Shown: positions 11,337 to 21,612, numbered from the stretch's first letter. The stretch: 64,000 bases of DNA from Phenylobacterium sp. Root1290 (GCF_001425305.1 NZ_LMEE01000001.1:1050216-1114215); one strand, 5' to 3'. Numbers and translations: made by a program. The notes: a model not told the origin generated them from the sequence alone.

Positions 11337-12709
11337 TGGCTTGCGCTCGCAGTCTTGCGGAAGTCGATATCGCTGTCCGCCACGGTGTAAACGAAGGCGG
11401 CCCAGACGGCCACGTTCTGCGCGAGTTCTTTGGGGTCGACCTTGTCCAGGGTGTCGTCCGCCGAATGGTGGAGGTCGAAGTAGCGGGTCGCGTCCTGCTG
11501 GAACTCCACGACCGGCGTGCCCAGGCGCCTGAGGCCCGCCACGTCCGCGCCGCCGTCCACCGCCGGCTCGCGGGAGATGATCACGCGTAGCGGGACAGCC
11601 GCAGCGGCAAAGGCCTTCATGGCCGGATGAGTCAGGCTGCCCGCAGGCAGCTTGGCGTTGAAGATCTCGCCCGCGCCCAGATCGCTCTCGCCGGCCACGA
11701 TCAGATTGGGGACCTCGTCCTTGTGGGCGTCGGCGTAGGCAGCGCCCGACCCGCCCTGCTCCTCAGCGCCCCACATGACCACGCGGATCGTCCGGCGCGG
11801 GCGTTGAGGCAGATCGGAGATGAGCTTGGCGGCCGCCGTCGTTACGCCGATGCCGGCCGCATCGTCGACCGCGCCGGTGCCGGCGTCCCAGGAGTCCAGG
11901 TGGCCGCCAATGACGACGACCTCATCTGGCCTCTCCCGGCCCTTGATCTCGCCGACGACGTTGTAGGCCGGCGCCTTGGTCCGATAGGTCGACGCCATCG
12001 ACAGCTTGATGCGCACGGGCTTGCCGCGCGCGACCATACGCTCCAGCAGCTCGGCGTCCGGCGGCGAAAGCGCCGCCATGGGGATGCCCGAGATAGCCGC
12101 CCCGCCGCCATGCGGCAGGCGGGTGTCGTCCGTGGAGATCGACCGGACCAGATAGCCGACTGCGCCGCGCTTGGCGGCCTCGACGCCGCCCGAACGGGTG
12201 CGGACCGCGCCGGCATAGCCGCGGATGTCCTGCGTCCGGCGCATCGGCTCGGTCACGACGGCGATCTTGCCCTTCAGAGCGCCCGGCGGTTGGGCCAGGA
12301 GCTCATCGTAGCTGCGGAAAAGCGCGATCTCCGCCTCCAGTCCTCCGACCGGGGTCGCGGCCGAACGGCCAAGGCCGAGAATTTGCAGCTTCTGCGGGAA
12401 TGGCGCCGTCACCTCGGCCGCCTCTGCGCCGCGCAGCCACGACTCGGTTTCGAAGGTCTCGACGTGGACGTTCTCGAAGCCGAGGGCCTTCAGCTTGGCC
12501 ACGCCCCAGTCGCGAGCACGGTCCATGGCGGGCGAGCCCTGGGGGCGGGCGCCAATCTCCGTGGTCAGGGATTCGGTCACGTCCCAAGCGGTGGTGTCGA
12601 CCAGCGCCTTGTCCCGCAAAGCGACGGCGGTGGCGGCCAAATCCGCAGCGTAAACGGCGGTGGAGGAAAGCAGGGTGGCGGCAGCGGCCGCAAGCAAGGC
12701 AATGCGCAT
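11333..12709 (-). CDS. Secreted M28 family zinc peptidase
   Basis: A 458-residue exported metallopeptidase of the M28 aminopeptidase / carboxypeptidase Q type. The start at 12709 gives a clear signal peptide ([21 protein letters not shown]). A protease-associated domain lies in the middle (residues about 130-240). The zinc ligands can be placed: [16 protein letters not shown] (His and bridging Asp), GAEEQGGSG (catalytic and ligand Glu), AGESDLG (Asp) and [13 protein letters not shown] (His). Its TGA overlaps the ddl GTG, so it heads the ddl-ftsQ-ftsA unit. Whether it acts on peptidoglycan peptides or imported peptides is unknown. Confidence 0.9.
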   Translation of the reverse strand: MRIALLAAAAATLLSSTAVYAADLAATAVALRDKALVDTTAWDVTESLTTEIGARPQGSPAMDRARDWGVAKLKALGFENVHVETFETESWLRGAEAAEVTAPFPQKLQILGLGRSAATPVGGLEAEIALFRSYDELLAQPPGALKGKIAVVTEPMRRTQDIRGYAGAVRTRSGGVEAAKRGAVGYLVRSISTDDTRLPHGGGAAISGIPMAALSPPDAELLERMVARGKPVRIKLSMASTYRTKAPAYNVVGEIKGRERPDEVVVIGGHLDSWDAGTGAVDDAAGIGVTTAAAKLISDLPQRPRRTIRVVMWGAEEQGGSGAAYADAHKDEVPNLIVAGESDLGAGEIFNAKLPAGSLTHPAMKAFAAAAVPLRVIISREPAVDGGADVAGLRRLGTPVVEFQQDATRYFDLHHSADDTLDKVDPKELAQNVAVWAAFVYTVADSDIDFRKTASASQ

Positions 12710-13090
12710 TTGCGGCGCGTGCCTCTGGTCGGGGATGCTGTCAAGCTGCTCCCACGGTTCATAGCGCCTTGGTCGCAGGCAGCCGAGCAAGTCAGTGTTA
12801 TTTCGGAGCTGCAACCGCGGATTTCGCGCACCTGATCTGCACGCTCGATTCACCAAACCGGAGAACGCGGTCGCAATTCACGCAATCGTAAACCTTACAT
12901 TAACGCGAAAGTCGCCAACCACGCGAATACTGAACGACCCCAGTTGAACCGCCCCTTGAATGGTCAAGCTTGTACTCAGGCGATTTCCCGAGAATCTCTA
13001 TTCCAGCTTGTAATCGCAGCGTAACGGCGTTACGCGTTAACTAGGTTTCGTCGGGTGCGACGACACAAGCTCGGGACTATGAGGTTACAG
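12710..13090. other. Divergent promoter region, M28 peptidase / PEP-CTERM gene
   Basis: This 381-base gap separates two divergent genes and is clearly more AT-rich than its flanks. It contains a TAAA-N7-TTAAC sequence near 12887-12902, one mismatch from a CtrA box, an 8-base direct repeat AGCTTGTA at 12967 and 13005, and a perfect 17-base dyad at 13019-13035. No ORF in it looks coding. Confidence 0.5.
13019..13035. repeat. 17-base perfect dyad, possible operator
   Basis: GCGTAACGGCGTTACGC has 8-base arms around one central base and lies 56 bases before the PEP-CTERM start. The size and position suit a dimeric repressor site. It has no U-run and is too short for a terminator. Confidence 0.45.
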
Positions 13091-13459
13091 ATGAAGGCGT
13101 GCTCGCTAGGGCTCGCCGCGGCAGTCATGCTGTCGCTAGGCGCCGTCACATCTCCACCTGCTGCAGCCACAACTATTTTCAACAATTTCGCGGGATCCCC
13201 TGCGAAACAGACCGAACTCGTCAAGATCGACGGCAAGCTTTACGCGCTCGATATCTCAGGCCTGGTCCATGACGGGAACCCCGTCGAAGAGTTCTGGACG
13301 AAGGAAAAAGACAAGACCTCGGCCGAGCTTCGCGCCCAGCTGCGGCTGGTGTCGGCCGCAGTGCCAGAGCCTGCCAACTGGGCGATGATGATCGTCGGCT
13401 TCGGCATCGCGGGCGCGGCGGTTCGCGCCGGCCGCCGCCGCAACTTCCTGGCGAAATAG
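13091..13459 (+). CDS. PEP-CTERM sorting domain protein
   Basis: A 122-residue exported protein. I choose the ATG at 13091, which gives the signal peptide MKACSLGLAAAVMLSLGAVT. The mature part is short and has no recognised domain. The end carries the PEP-CTERM signal: VPEPANWAMMIVGFGIAGAA, then an Arg-rich tail (RAGRRR). Such signals are processed by exosortase/archaeosortase-type enzymes and are common on surface or matrix proteins of exopolysaccharide producers. It lies opposite to the division cluster between murB and the M28 peptidase and ends 11 bases from the murB stop. No exosortase gene is in this window. Confidence 0.85.
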   Translation: MKACSLGLAAAVMLSLGAVTSPPAAATTIFNNFAGSPAKQTELVKIDGKLYALDISGLVHDGNPVEEFWTKEKDKTSAELRAQLRLVSAAVPEPANWAMMIVGFGIAGAAVRAGRRRNFLAK

Positions 13460-13470
13460 CCGGCGCGGCG

Positions 13471-14379
13471 TCAGGCCGTCCGGCCGATCCGCTTGATCTC
13501 CCATTCCAGCTCGACGCCGGTCTTCGCCTTCACGTCCGTGCGCACCGCCTCGCCCAGGCCTTCCAGGTCGGCCGCGGTGGCCTCGCCGGTGTTGATCAGG
13601 AAATTCGAGTGCAGTGGCGAGAACATCGCGCCGCCGAACGGCTTGCCCCGCCAGCCAGCTTCATCGACCAGCTTCCATGACGAATGGCCAGTCGGGTTCT
13701 TGAATGTCGAGCCGCCAGTCTTCTCGCGGATCGGCTGCGTGGTTTCGCGGCGCGCGGTGATCTCGGCCATCCTCGCCTCGATCGCGGAGGGTTCGTCCGG
13801 GCGGCCTTGAAACACCGCCTGGATCCAGATCACTTCACCAGGCTCCACGGCGCTGTGGCGGTAGGTGTAGCCGAAGTCTTCGAGGGAATAGCTGACGACC
13901 TCGCCGCTGCGGTCAAACCCCCAGGCCGAGAGGAGCACGTCCTTCGTCTCGCTGCCGTAGCAGCCGGCGTTCATGGTCAGCGCACCGCCGATGGTCCCCG
14001 GGATCCCCGCATAGAACTCGAGCCCAGCCAGGCCGGCCTTGGCCGCCGCCTTGGCGACCATCGAATCCAGCGCGCCGGCGTCGGCGATGACCCAGCCCTC
14101 TTCCTCGTCAATTGAGACTTCGGCGAACGCCTTGCCGGCCAAGCGGATGACCACGCCTTCGACGCCGCCGTCCCGCACGATCACATTGGACCCGACGCCG
14201 AGCACGGTGACAGGGACCTCGTGCGGCAGCGCCTGCAGGAAATCGCTCAGGTCCGTTTCATCGGCCGGGAGGAACAGGACCTCAGCGGCGCCGCCCACCC
14301 GAAACCAGGTGAAGGGACCGAGGGGTTCGTCGCGAAGCAGGCGGCCGCGTACTTCCGGCAGGTGGTCTCGCCAGCTCAT
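13471..14379 (-). CDS. murB: UDP-N-acetylenolpyruvoylglucosamine reductase MurB
   Basis: MurB is the FAD enzyme that reduces UDP-GlcNAc-enolpyruvate to UDP-MurNAc. In the 302 residues, [18 protein letters not shown] and [14 protein letters not shown] are the FAD-binding segments, [18 protein letters not shown] is the substrate loop, and [20 protein letters not shown] carries the catalytic Ser region. It is a type II MurB by length. Its ATGA overlaps the murC stop, so it is the last gene of the ftsW-murG-murC-murB unit. Confidence 0.97.
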   Translation of the reverse strand: MSWRDHLPEVRGRLLRDEPLGPFTWFRVGGAAEVLFLPADETDLSDFLQALPHEVPVTVLGVGSNVIVRDGGVEGVVIRLAGKAFAEVSIDEEEGWVIADAGALDSMVAKAAAKAGLAGLEFYAGIPGTIGGALTMNAGCYGSETKDVLLSAWGFDRSGEVVSYSLEDFGYTYRHSAVEPGEVIWIQAVFQGRPDEPSAIEARMAEITARRETTQPIREKTGGSTFKNPTGHSSWKLVDEAGWRGKPFGGAMFSPLHSNFLINTGEATAADLEGLGEAVRTDVKAKTGVELEWEIKRIGRTA

Positions 14380-15788
14380 TTGTTCAACGCCTCAAGCTGC
14401 CCGGGCAGCGCGTGCGCCCAGGCGGTAATGTCGCCAGCGCCGAGGCAGACCACGAGATCTCCGGTCCTCGCCTCCTCATGCACAAGCCGCGCGAGTTCGG
14501 CGGGACTCTCCAGGGCCAGCGCCCGACGGTGGCCGAAACGGCGCAGGCCCTCGACCAGCCCGTCGCGGTCGGCGCCGGCGATCGGCGTCTCGCCCGCCGT
14601 GTAGACGTCGGCGACGATCACCGTGTCGGCGTCGTTGAAGCAGCCGCAGAACTCGTTGAACAGGTCGTGCAGGCGAGTGTAGCGGTGCGGCTGGACCACA
14701 GCGACGACGCGCCCCTCGGTCACCGCGCGCGCGGCCTTCAGCACCGAGGCGATCTCGACCGGGTGATGGCCGTAGTCGTCGATGACCCGCACCCCGTTCG
14801 CCACGCCGGTCGTCGTGAAGCGCCGCTTCACTCCGCCGAACCCCGCCAGGCCCTTTCGGATATCGTCGTCGGAGACCCCAAGTTCACGGGCGACCGCGAT
14901 CGCAGCCGTGGCGTTCAGCACGTTGTGCTGGCCGGCCATCGGCAGATGGAGGTTCTCCAGCCGCGTCGTCGGGCCGTCCTGTGGGGCGAAGACCGCGTCG
15001 AACCGCGAGCCGTCCGGCCCCATGCTGATCTTCTCGGCGCGCACCTCGGCTTGCGGATTGGTCCCGTAAGCAATGACCCGGCGGTTCTGCACGCGCGCGG
15101 CCATAGCCTGGACTTCGGGATGGTCCGTGCAGACAGCGGCGAAGCCGTAGAACGGGACGTTCTCGACGAAGTCCTGGAACGCCTTCTTCACGGCCTCGAA
15201 GTCGCCGTAGTGGTCCAGGTGCTCGGGGTCGATGTTGGTGACGATCGCGCAGGTCGACTTGAGCTTCAGGAAGGTGCCGTCGCTCTCGTCGGCCTCGACC
15301 ACCATCCAGTCGCCCTCGCCGACCTTGGCGTTGGTGCCGTAGGCGTTGATGATCCCGCCGTTGATCACGGTCGGGTCCTTGCCGCCCGCGTCCAGCAGGG
15401 CGGCGACCATCGAGGTCGTGGTGGTCTTGCCATGGGTGCCGCCGACCGAGACCGAGTACTGCAGGCGGGTCAGTTCGGCGAGCATCTCGCCGCGATGGAC
15501 CAGCGGCAGGCGCTTCTCGCGGGCGGCGATCATCTCAGGATTATCGGCCTTGATGGCCGTCGAGTAGACGATGGCCGACGCGCCTTCGACATTGGCGGCG
15601 CCCTGGCCGATGAACACCTTCGCGCCCAGCTTCTCCAGCCGCTCGGTGTTGGCGCTGGCCTTGGCGTCGGAGCCCTGCACCGTATAGCCGATGCGCAGCA
15701 TGATCTCGGCGATGCCGCTCATTCCGATGCCGCCGATGCCGATGAAGTGCACGGGGCCGAGTGCGAAGGGGACGGGGCGCTTGTTCAT
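14376..15788 (-). CDS. murC: UDP-N-acetylmuramate--L-alanine ligase MurC
   Basis: MurC adds the first amino acid, L-alanine, to UDP-MurNAc in the cytoplasm. The N-terminal UDP-binding domain begins [19 protein letters not shown]. The ATP-binding P-loop [18 protein letters not shown] is at about residues 113-130, and the Mur-ligase motifs [12 protein letters not shown] and DYGHHPVEI are present. Length 470 is normal. It overlaps murG (upstream) and murB (downstream) by ATGA. Confidence 0.98.
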   Translation of the reverse strand: MNKRPVPFALGPVHFIGIGGIGMSGIAEIMLRIGYTVQGSDAKASANTERLEKLGAKVFIGQGAANVEGASAIVYSTAIKADNPEMIAAREKRLPLVHRGEMLAELTRLQYSVSVGGTHGKTTTTSMVAALLDAGGKDPTVINGGIINAYGTNAKVGEGDWMVVEADESDGTFLKLKSTCAIVTNIDPEHLDHYGDFEAVKKAFQDFVENVPFYGFAAVCTDHPEVQAMAARVQNRRVIAYGTNPQAEVRAEKISMGPDGSRFDAVFAPQDGPTTRLENLHLPMAGQHNVLNATAAIAVARELGVSDDDIRKGLAGFGGVKRRFTTTGVANGVRVIDDYGHHPVEIASVLKAARAVTEGRVVAVVQPHRYTRLHDLFNEFCGCFNDADTVIVADVYTAGETPIAGADRDGLVEGLRRFGHRRALALESPAELARLVHEEARTGDLVVCLGAGDITAWAHALPGQLEALNK

Positions 15789-16885
15789 TTTTGGACGGCG
15801 GTTCTCTCGACCAGGTCGGCCAGGCGTTCGGCCGCGTCAGGCTTGGCGATGGAGCGCGCGCCGGCGGCCATGCGCGCGAGGCGATCGGGGTTGGTCAACA
15901 GCTTCTGCAGCGCGCCGGCCATCGTATCCACAGTGAGTTGGTTTTCCCGCGCGACCTCGGCGCCGCCGGCCTCGGCCATAACGCGCGCGTTCTGGCCCTG
16001 GTCATCGTCCAGCGCGATCGCCAGCGGGACCAGGATGGCGGGTTTGCCGGCGACGGCGAACTCGCAAACCGATCCGGCGCCCGAGCGCCCGATCACCAGA
16101 TGCGCGTCGCGCAGGCGCGTGGCCATGTCGCGGAAGAACGGAGCGATCTCGGCCTTCACCATCGCGTCGGCATAGATCCGCCGGGCGTTGTCCATGGATT
16201 CCTTGCGCGTCTGCTGCTGGACGTCGAGCCTGTGACGCAGGTCTTCGGGCAGCTGCTTGATCGCTTCAGGCATCAATTCCGAGAGCAGGCGCGCGCCCTG
16301 GCTGCCGCCTGTGATGAGCAAGCGGATCGGGCCGTCGGCGGTCGGCGGCGTATAGAGATGGTCAGCCAAGGCCCGGATGTCGGGCCGGATCGGATTGCCG
16401 ACGACGACGGCGTTCTCGGCGACGCTCCCAGGCGCCTTCTGAAGCACCGGGAAGGCGCAAGCGACGGCGCGAACGTGGCCAGCCAGCCGGCGATTGGCGC
16501 GTCCCATGACGGCGTTCTGCTCATGCAGCAGCGTCGGCCGGCCCTGGGTGATGCCCGCCAGCAGGCCGGGAACCGAAGGGTAGCCGCCGAACCCGACAAC
16601 GACCGCCGGATCGATCCGCGTGAAGGCGGCGCGGGCCTGCATGACCCCGCGCACGATGGCGATCCCGGCTTGGCCCATGGCGACCACGTCGCCGCGCTGG
16701 AAGGTGCGGGCCGAAAGCCCGATCCGCTCCTCGGCCGGGAAGCTCTCGGCGAACGCGGCGGCGCGCTCGTCGGACGCCAGCACGATGCGCCATCCACGGG
16801 CGATCAGCGCCTCGGCTAGAGCCTGTGCGGGAAAGAGATGCCCTCCGGTTCCACCGGCGGCGACGACAGCGATCTTGCGCATCAC
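15785..16885 (-). CDS. murG: Undecaprenyl-PP-MurNAc-pentapeptide GlcNAc transferase MurG
   Basis: MurG makes lipid II from lipid I on the inner face of the cytoplasmic membrane. The GT-B glycosyltransferase has the glycine-rich N-terminal loop [40 protein letters not shown] and the donor-binding [45 protein letters not shown] carries the UDP-GlcNAc contact. It lies six bases after ftsW and overlaps murC by ATGA. Confidence 0.98.
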   Translation of the reverse strand: MMRKIAVVAAGGTGGHLFPAQALAEALIARGWRIVLASDERAAAFAESFPAEERIGLSARTFQRGDVVAMGQAGIAIVRGVMQARAAFTRIDPAVVVGFGGYPSVPGLLAGITQGRPTLLHEQNAVMGRANRRLAGHVRAVACAFPVLQKAPGSVAENAVVVGNPIRPDIRALADHLYTPPTADGPIRLLITGGSQGARLLSELMPEAIKQLPEDLRHRLDVQQQTRKESMDNARRIYADAMVKAEIAPFFRDMATRLRDAHLVIGRSGAGSVCEFAVAGKPAILVPLAIALDDDQGQNARVMAEAGGAEVARENQLTVDTMAGALQKLLTNPDRLARMAAGARSIAKPDAAERLADLVERTAVQK

Positions 16886-16891
16886 GAGCCT

Positions 16892-18076
16892 TTAGGCGAA
16901 CGCGCCGGCCTTGGCGAGGCCCTCGCCCTGGGAATAGGCGCCCGGTCGACGGCGAGTCAGCGCAAGCGCCATGCCGAACGTCAGGCAGATCGCCCACATC
17001 GACGAACCGCCGTAGGAAATGAACGGAAGGGTCATGCCCTTGGTCGGGATCATGTTGAGGTTCACCGCCACATTGATGAAGGCCTGTTGGCCCACCAGGA
17101 CGAAGAGCCCGGCCGCGGCCACCTGCTCGAAGGGATCGGTCAGTTTCATGGCGCGATAGAGGCCGCGCGTGACGATGAAGCCCAAAAGTATGATCAGCAG
17201 CAGCGAGAAGATCAGGCCGTACTCCTCGGCGCCGACCGAATAGATGAAGTCGGTGTGCAGGTCGGGCACGTGGCGCTTCATGACGCCCTCCCCCGGACCG
17301 CGCCCAAAGAAGCCGCCGGCGGCGATGGCCTCGGCCGCCCGGTCGACTTGGTGGGTGTCGGCGCGGTCTGGACTGAGGAAGCGGTCCACCCGGCTGGCCA
17401 CGTGCGGGAACAGGAAGTAGGTCGACGACAGGCCGACCACGGCCACTCCGCCTAGCAGCATGACCCAGGACAGCGGCACGCCCGCCATCCAGAACGCCGC
17501 CCCGAAGGCGATGGTGATCAGCACGGTCTGGCCGACGTCGGGCTGGATCAGCAGCAGGCCGACCGACAGGAAGTAGAGGCCGAAGGCGATCGAGACGCCG
17601 GGCACGCCCTGCCCCTTCTGGCCTTCGGAGAACATCCACGAAACCAGCACGATCAGCGCCGGCTTCATGAACTCGGACGGCTGCAGGGTGAACGCGCCCA
17701 GTTGCACCCAGCGGGTCGCCCCCTTGGCCGTGTGCCCCAGGAACGGCAGCACCAGCATGATCGCGATGGCGATCACATAGATGAAGAAGGCCGCACGGCG
17801 GATCCCTCGCCCGTCGAGCATCGAGACGCCGATCAGGATGGCCGCGCCCGTCACCGCGAACACGCACTGGCGCACCGCGAAATGGAAGGGGTCGCCGACG
17901 TTCATCCGCGCCGCGGCGGCTGGGCTGGCCGCGAAGGACATCATCACGCCAATGGCGATCAGCGCCGCCACGGCCCCAAGCATCCAGCGATCCGTCGTCC
18001 ACCACCAGATTCCCACGGACGAGCGGTCGCTCCGCGCGAAGGCGTGGGCCTGCTGATGGCGATGGATGTTGCTCAT
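16892..18076 (-). CDS. ftsW: Peptidoglycan glycosyltransferase FtsW
   Basis: FtsW is the SEDS-family lipid II polymerase of the divisome and partner of FtsI. The 394 residues carry about ten membrane segments. Readable family motifs are GATRWVQLGAFTLQPSEFMKPALIV, the GPGEGVMKRHVPDLHTDFIYSVGAEEYG loop with the catalytic Asp region, and the terminal TKGMTLPFISYGGSSMW. It heads the ftsW-murG-murC-murB group; upstream is a 151-base divergent region with a 14-base palindrome. Confidence 0.97.
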   Translation of the reverse strand: MSNIHRHQQAHAFARSDRSSVGIWWWTTDRWMLGAVAALIAIGVMMSFAASPAAAARMNVGDPFHFAVRQCVFAVTGAAILIGVSMLDGRGIRRAAFFIYVIAIAIMLVLPFLGHTAKGATRWVQLGAFTLQPSEFMKPALIVLVSWMFSEGQKGQGVPGVSIAFGLYFLSVGLLLIQPDVGQTVLITIAFGAAFWMAGVPLSWVMLLGGVAVVGLSSTYFLFPHVASRVDRFLSPDRADTHQVDRAAEAIAAGGFFGRGPGEGVMKRHVPDLHTDFIYSVGAEEYGLIFSLLLIILLGFIVTRGLYRAMKLTDPFEQVAAAGLFVLVGQQAFINVAVNLNMIPTKGMTLPFISYGGSSMWAICLTFGMALALTRRRPGAYSQGEGLAKAGAFA

Positions 18077-18128
18077 GGGCGTCTCCGCGGGCGCGGCGGC
18101 CCGTATCCTTCAGATGCCCGCGGCATGC

Positions 18129-18142
18129 TTAAGATATCTTAA
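18129..18142. repeat. 14-base perfect palindrome upstream of ftsW
   Basis: TTAAGATATCTTAA lies 52 bases before the ftsW start and 86 bases before the divergent methyltransferase. It looks like two CtrA half-sites with a spacing of six rather than seven, and the right half continues as TTAACC. It may be a regulator site. Confidence 0.4.
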
Positions 18143-18227
18143 CCAAGCGGCCATCCAGATACCCTGCGACTTGAATTCTCTCCCCGGCGCGGGCGACATC
18201 GAACTTCCGCCAGGAAGAGGACGCCCG

Positions 18228-19061
18228 ATGACCCAAGTTCCCGCCCCGCCGACCGATCAGGCCGCCTACTGGAACCAGGCAGGCGGCCAGGCGTGGGTCG
18301 ATCTCCAGAACCTCATGGACCGCTTGAATCGCCCGATTGAGGAGGTGCTGGTGGCGCGCGCCTTCCCCGGCGCGGGCAAGCGTGTGATCGACATCGGCTG
18401 CGGCGCGGGCGCCACGACTCTGGGCATGGCCAAGCGGCTCGGGCCGGAGGGTCTGTGCCTCGGTGTCGACATCTCCGGCCCGCTGATCGAGATCGCCAAG
18501 GCGCAGGCGATCGCCGGAGCGCAGTTCGTCGAGGCCGACGCCCAGACCTACGACTTCGGCGCCCCCGGCTTCGACGCGGCGATGTCGCGTTTCGGAGTAA
18601 TGTTCTTCAGCGACTTCGACGCCGCCTTCGCGAACATCCGCGCCGGACTGAAACCCGGTGCGGAGCTTGTCTTCGCCTGCTGGCGCAAGCCCGCCGACAA
18701 TCCGATGGCCGTCATAGCCAGCCGCGCGGCTGCACCATTCCTGCCGCCGACGCCGCCGACCGACCCGCTGGCGCCCGGACGCTTCGCCTTCGCCGATCCG
18801 GACCGGGTGCACGGCATCCTGCAGCGCAGCGGCTGGGCGCAGATCAACATCGACCGGCTCGACACGCCCACCCCGGTCGCCCTGCCCGACCTGGTCACGC
18901 TCAGCCTTCGCATGGGGCCGGTCGCCGCCGCCCTGCGCGATCAGGACGAGGCGGTGCGCGGCAAGGTGCGTGAGGCGGTGGAGACGGCGCTTGCGGCCGA
19001 GGCGGTCAATGGCGTCGTGCCGATGGTCGCCGGTTGCTGGCTGGTGACCGCACGGGCCTGA
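18228..19061 (+). CDS. Class I SAM-dependent methyltransferase
   Basis: A 277-residue methyltransferase. I use the ATG at 18228 because AGGAAGAGG lies just upstream and the next residues (AYWNQAGGQAWVD) match this UbiE/ArsM-like group. Motif I VIDIGCGAGATTLGMAKRLG is at about residues 48-67, LGVDISGPLIEIAK is motif II, and the acidic VEADAQTYDF segment is where adenine contacts are expected. The substrate is unknown. It sits between ftsW and murD on the opposite strand and ends six bases from the murD stop. Confidence 0.85.
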   Translation: MTQVPAPPTDQAAYWNQAGGQAWVDLQNLMDRLNRPIEEVLVARAFPGAGKRVIDIGCGAGATTLGMAKRLGPEGLCLGVDISGPLIEIAKAQAIAGAQFVEADAQTYDFGAPGFDAAMSRFGVMFFSDFDAAFANIRAGLKPGAELVFACWRKPADNPMAVIASRAAAPFLPPTPPTDPLAPGRFAFADPDRVHGILQRSGWAQINIDRLDTPTPVALPDLVTLSLRMGPVAAALRDQDEAVRGKVREAVETALAAEAVNGVVPMVAGCWLVTARA

Positions 19062-19067
19062 CGTCCG

Positions 19068-20483
19068 CTAGGCGCGCGCGCCCTTGGCGACGGGTTGCGA
19101 AAGCGCGTTCACCGCGTCGCGGAACGCCTCGCCTCGCGCTTCGAAGTCGGCGAACTGATCGAACGAGGCGCAGGCCGGCGACAGCAGCACGACCGCCTCC
19201 TGCCCCGAAGCCGCAGCATCGGCGTAGGCAGCCGCGACCGCCGCCGGCAGCGCGCCGCACTTGGCGACCTTGGCCTTGCCCTCAAGGGTGGAGGCGAAGG
19301 CTTCCTGCGACTCCCCGATCAGGTAGGCCTTCTCGATGCGCGGGAAGAGGTCGGTGAGGCTGTCGATGCCCCCGGCCTTCGGGACCCCTCCGGCGATCCA
19401 GTAGAACTTCGGATAGCTCGACATCGCCTGGCGCGCGGCGTCGGCGTTGGTGGCCTTGCTGTCGTTGACGAAGCGGACCTTGCCGACCGTTCCGACCGTC
19501 TCCATCCGGTGCGCCAGGCCCGGGAAGCTCATCAGGCCGTCGGCCGCTTCCTGCGAGCTTAGGCCGAGGCCGCGCACGGCGGCGTAGGCCGCGGCGGCGT
19601 TCTGCCAGTTGTGGCGGCCGGGCAGCGAGCGGGCGCGCAGCAGGTCGGCGATCTCCACCGCCCGTTCGCCCGTCGCGTCATAGAGCAGGCCCTGCAGGAC
19701 ATAGACCCCGCGGCCCATGGCCTTGGAGGCCGAGATCGGCACGATGGTGCGGCGGTTCGCGGCGGTTATCTCGGTGCAGATCCGCTGGCCCCAGGGGTCA
19801 TCCACGCCGATGACGGCGGTGTCGCCCTTGCCCTGGTTCAGCAGGATACGGCGCTTGGCTTCCACATACCCTTCCATTCCGCCGTGGCGGTCCAGGTGAT
19901 CGGGCGAAACGTTCAGCAGCAGCGCCACGTCGGGCTTCAGGCTGGAGGTCAGATCAAGCTGGTAGGAGCTCAGCTCCAGCACGTAGACCGCGCCGCCGTG
20001 CATGTCCTCGAGGCCCAGCACGCCCAGGCCGATGTTGCCGCCGACACGGACGTCACGGCCGGCCGCGGCGCAGATGTGGCCGATCAAAGCCGTGGTCGTC
20101 GACTTGCCGTTGGTGCCGGTGATCGCGACGATCTTCGGCCGCCTGTGCTCTGGCGCGGCGTTCACGGTCCGGGCGAACAGTTCGACGTCGCCCAGGATCT
20201 CGACGCCCGCCGCCTTGGCCTTCTCGACCGTCCAGTGCGGCTTGGGATGGGTCAGCGGCACGCCGGGCGAGAGCATCAGGGCGGCGAACTGCGACCAGTC
20301 GGCGCTCGACAGATCCAGCAGGTCCAGGCCTTCGGCCTGCGCGGCGGCCCGGCTCTCGGGCTTTTCGTCCCAGACCACGACCTTGGCCCCGCCGAGGACG
20401 AGGGCGCGCGCGGCCGTCAGCCCTGTGCGGGCCAGGCCGAACACGGCGACCGTCCTGCCTTCGAAGCCGCGGACCGGGATCAT
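19068..20483 (-). CDS. murD: UDP-N-acetylmuramoylalanine--D-glutamate ligase MurD
   Basis: MurD adds D-glutamate to UDP-MurNAc-L-Ala. The 471-residue Mur ligase has the N-terminal dinucleotide-like loop VAVFGLARTGLTAARAL, SPGVPLTHP, the P-loop ITGTNGKSTTTALIGHI, ELSSYQLD and the central-domain LNVSPDHLDRHGG. KATNADAARQA and LLSPACASFDQFADFEARG are C-terminal-domain signatures of MurD. It follows mraY in the cluster with 19 bases between them. Confidence 0.98.
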   Translation of the reverse strand: MIPVRGFEGRTVAVFGLARTGLTAARALVLGGAKVVVWDEKPESRAAAQAEGLDLLDLSSADWSQFAALMLSPGVPLTHPKPHWTVEKAKAAGVEILGDVELFARTVNAAPEHRRPKIVAITGTNGKSTTTALIGHICAAAGRDVRVGGNIGLGVLGLEDMHGGAVYVLELSSYQLDLTSSLKPDVALLLNVSPDHLDRHGGMEGYVEAKRRILLNQGKGDTAVIGVDDPWGQRICTEITAANRRTIVPISASKAMGRGVYVLQGLLYDATGERAVEIADLLRARSLPGRHNWQNAAAAYAAVRGLGLSSQEAADGLMSFPGLAHRMETVGTVGKVRFVNDSKATNADAARQAMSSYPKFYWIAGGVPKAGGIDSLTDLFPRIEKAYLIGESQEAFASTLEGKAKVAKCGALPAAVAAAYADAAASGQEAVVLLSPACASFDQFADFEARGEAFRDAVNALSQPVAKGARA

Positions 20484-20502
20484 GGGACCTGCCTGCCCTC
20501 CC

Positions 20503-21612
20503 CTATCTCAGCTTCAGGGTGGCGAGGCCCAGCAGGGCCAGCATCACGGCGATGATCCAGAAACGGATCACGACGGTGCTCTCGGACCAGCCGAGTTTTT
20601 CGAAGTGGTGGTGGATCGGGGCCATGCGGAAGACCCGCTTGCCGGTCAGCTTGAACGAGGCGACCTGGATCATCACCGACAGGGTCTCCATCACGAAGAG
20701 ACCGCCGATGATGCCCAGCACGATCTCGTGCTTGGTCGCCACCGCCACCGCGCCGATGCCGCCGCCAAGGGCCAGCGAACCGGTGTCGCCCATGAAGATC
20801 TTGGCCGGCGGAGCGTTGTACCAGAGGAAGCCCAGGCCGGCGCCGATCATGGCCCCGCAGTAGATCGCGATCTCGCCGACGCCCGGGACGAAGTGCAGCT
20901 TCAGATACTGCGCGAAGACGTAGTTGCCGACGAGGTAGGCGATGAAGCCGAAGGCCGCCGCGGCGATCATGACCGGCACGGTCGCCAGCCCGTCCAGGCC
21001 GTCCGTAAAGTTCACGGCATTGGCCGCGCCGACGATGATGAAGGCGCCGAACGCCAGATAGAACCAGCCCAGCGGCAGCAGCAGTTGCTTGAAGACCGGG
21101 AACGTCACCGAGGTCGCCAGCTCCGGCGTCTCAGGCGGGCTAGCGCCGAAGACGACGATCAGGCCGACGGCGGCCAGCGCGATCAGGGCTTCCAGAACCA
21201 GGCGGATCTTGCCGGACACCCCAGCGGTCGATTGCTTGGTGACCTTGGCGTAGTCGTCGGTGAAACCGAGGATGCCGTAGCCGGCGGTGACCAGGACCAC
21301 GGCCCAGACATAGACGTTGGTGAGGTCCGACCACAGCAGCGTGCCGATCAGCAGACCGGCCAGGATCATGACCCCGCCCATGGTGGGGGTGCCAGCCTTC
21401 TCGACCACGTGGCGCTCGATACCGTCCGCGCGGATCGGCTGGCCCTTGCCCTGCTTGGCCTGCATCCAGCGGATGAAGCGGGAGCCCATGGCCACGACCA
21501 CGAGCTGGGCCGTGAACAGCGCCATGCCTGTCCGGAACGTCTGATATTTCAACAGATTGAGGAACGGCACGTAGCCGTCCGCAGCGAGCTGTTGATACAG
21601 CCAATAGAGCAT
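20503..21612 (-). CDS. mraY: Phospho-MurNAc-pentapeptide transferase MraY
   Basis: MraY transfers phospho-MurNAc-pentapeptide to undecaprenyl phosphate, making lipid I in the membrane. The 369 residues have about ten membrane segments. Active-site signatures are [23 protein letters not shown] (DDY motif), [22 protein letters not shown] and [16 protein letters not shown]. Its ATG overlaps the murF stop as TGATG. Confidence 0.98.
   Translation of the reverse strand: MLYWLYQQLAADGYVPFLNLLKYQTFRTGMALFTAQLVVVAMGSRFIRWMQAKQGKGQPIRADGIERHVVEKAGTPTMGGVMILAGLLIGTLLWSDLTNVYVWAVVLVTAGYGILGFTDDYAKVTKQSTAGVSGKIRLVLEALIALAAVGLIVVFGASPPETPELATSVTFPVFKQLLLPLGWFYLAFGAFIIVGAANAVNFTDGLDGLATVPVMIAAAAFGFIAYLVGNYVFAQYLKLHFVPGVGEIAIYCGAMIGAGLGFLWYNAPPAKIFMGDTGSLALGGGIGAVAVATKHEIVLGIIGGLFVMETLSVMIQVASFKLTGKRVFRMAPIHHHFEKLGWSESTVVIRFWIIAVMLALLGLATLKLR

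Noticed and set aside
14412..16175. 587-residue plus-strand frame antisense to murC and murG
   Set aside because: Mirror composition of the real genes and no recognisable motif.
16521..18005. 494-residue minus-strand frame overlapping ftsW and murG
   Set aside because: It is Arg/Gly-rich, in another frame of ftsW/murG, and lacks any family motif; typical GC-rich shadow.
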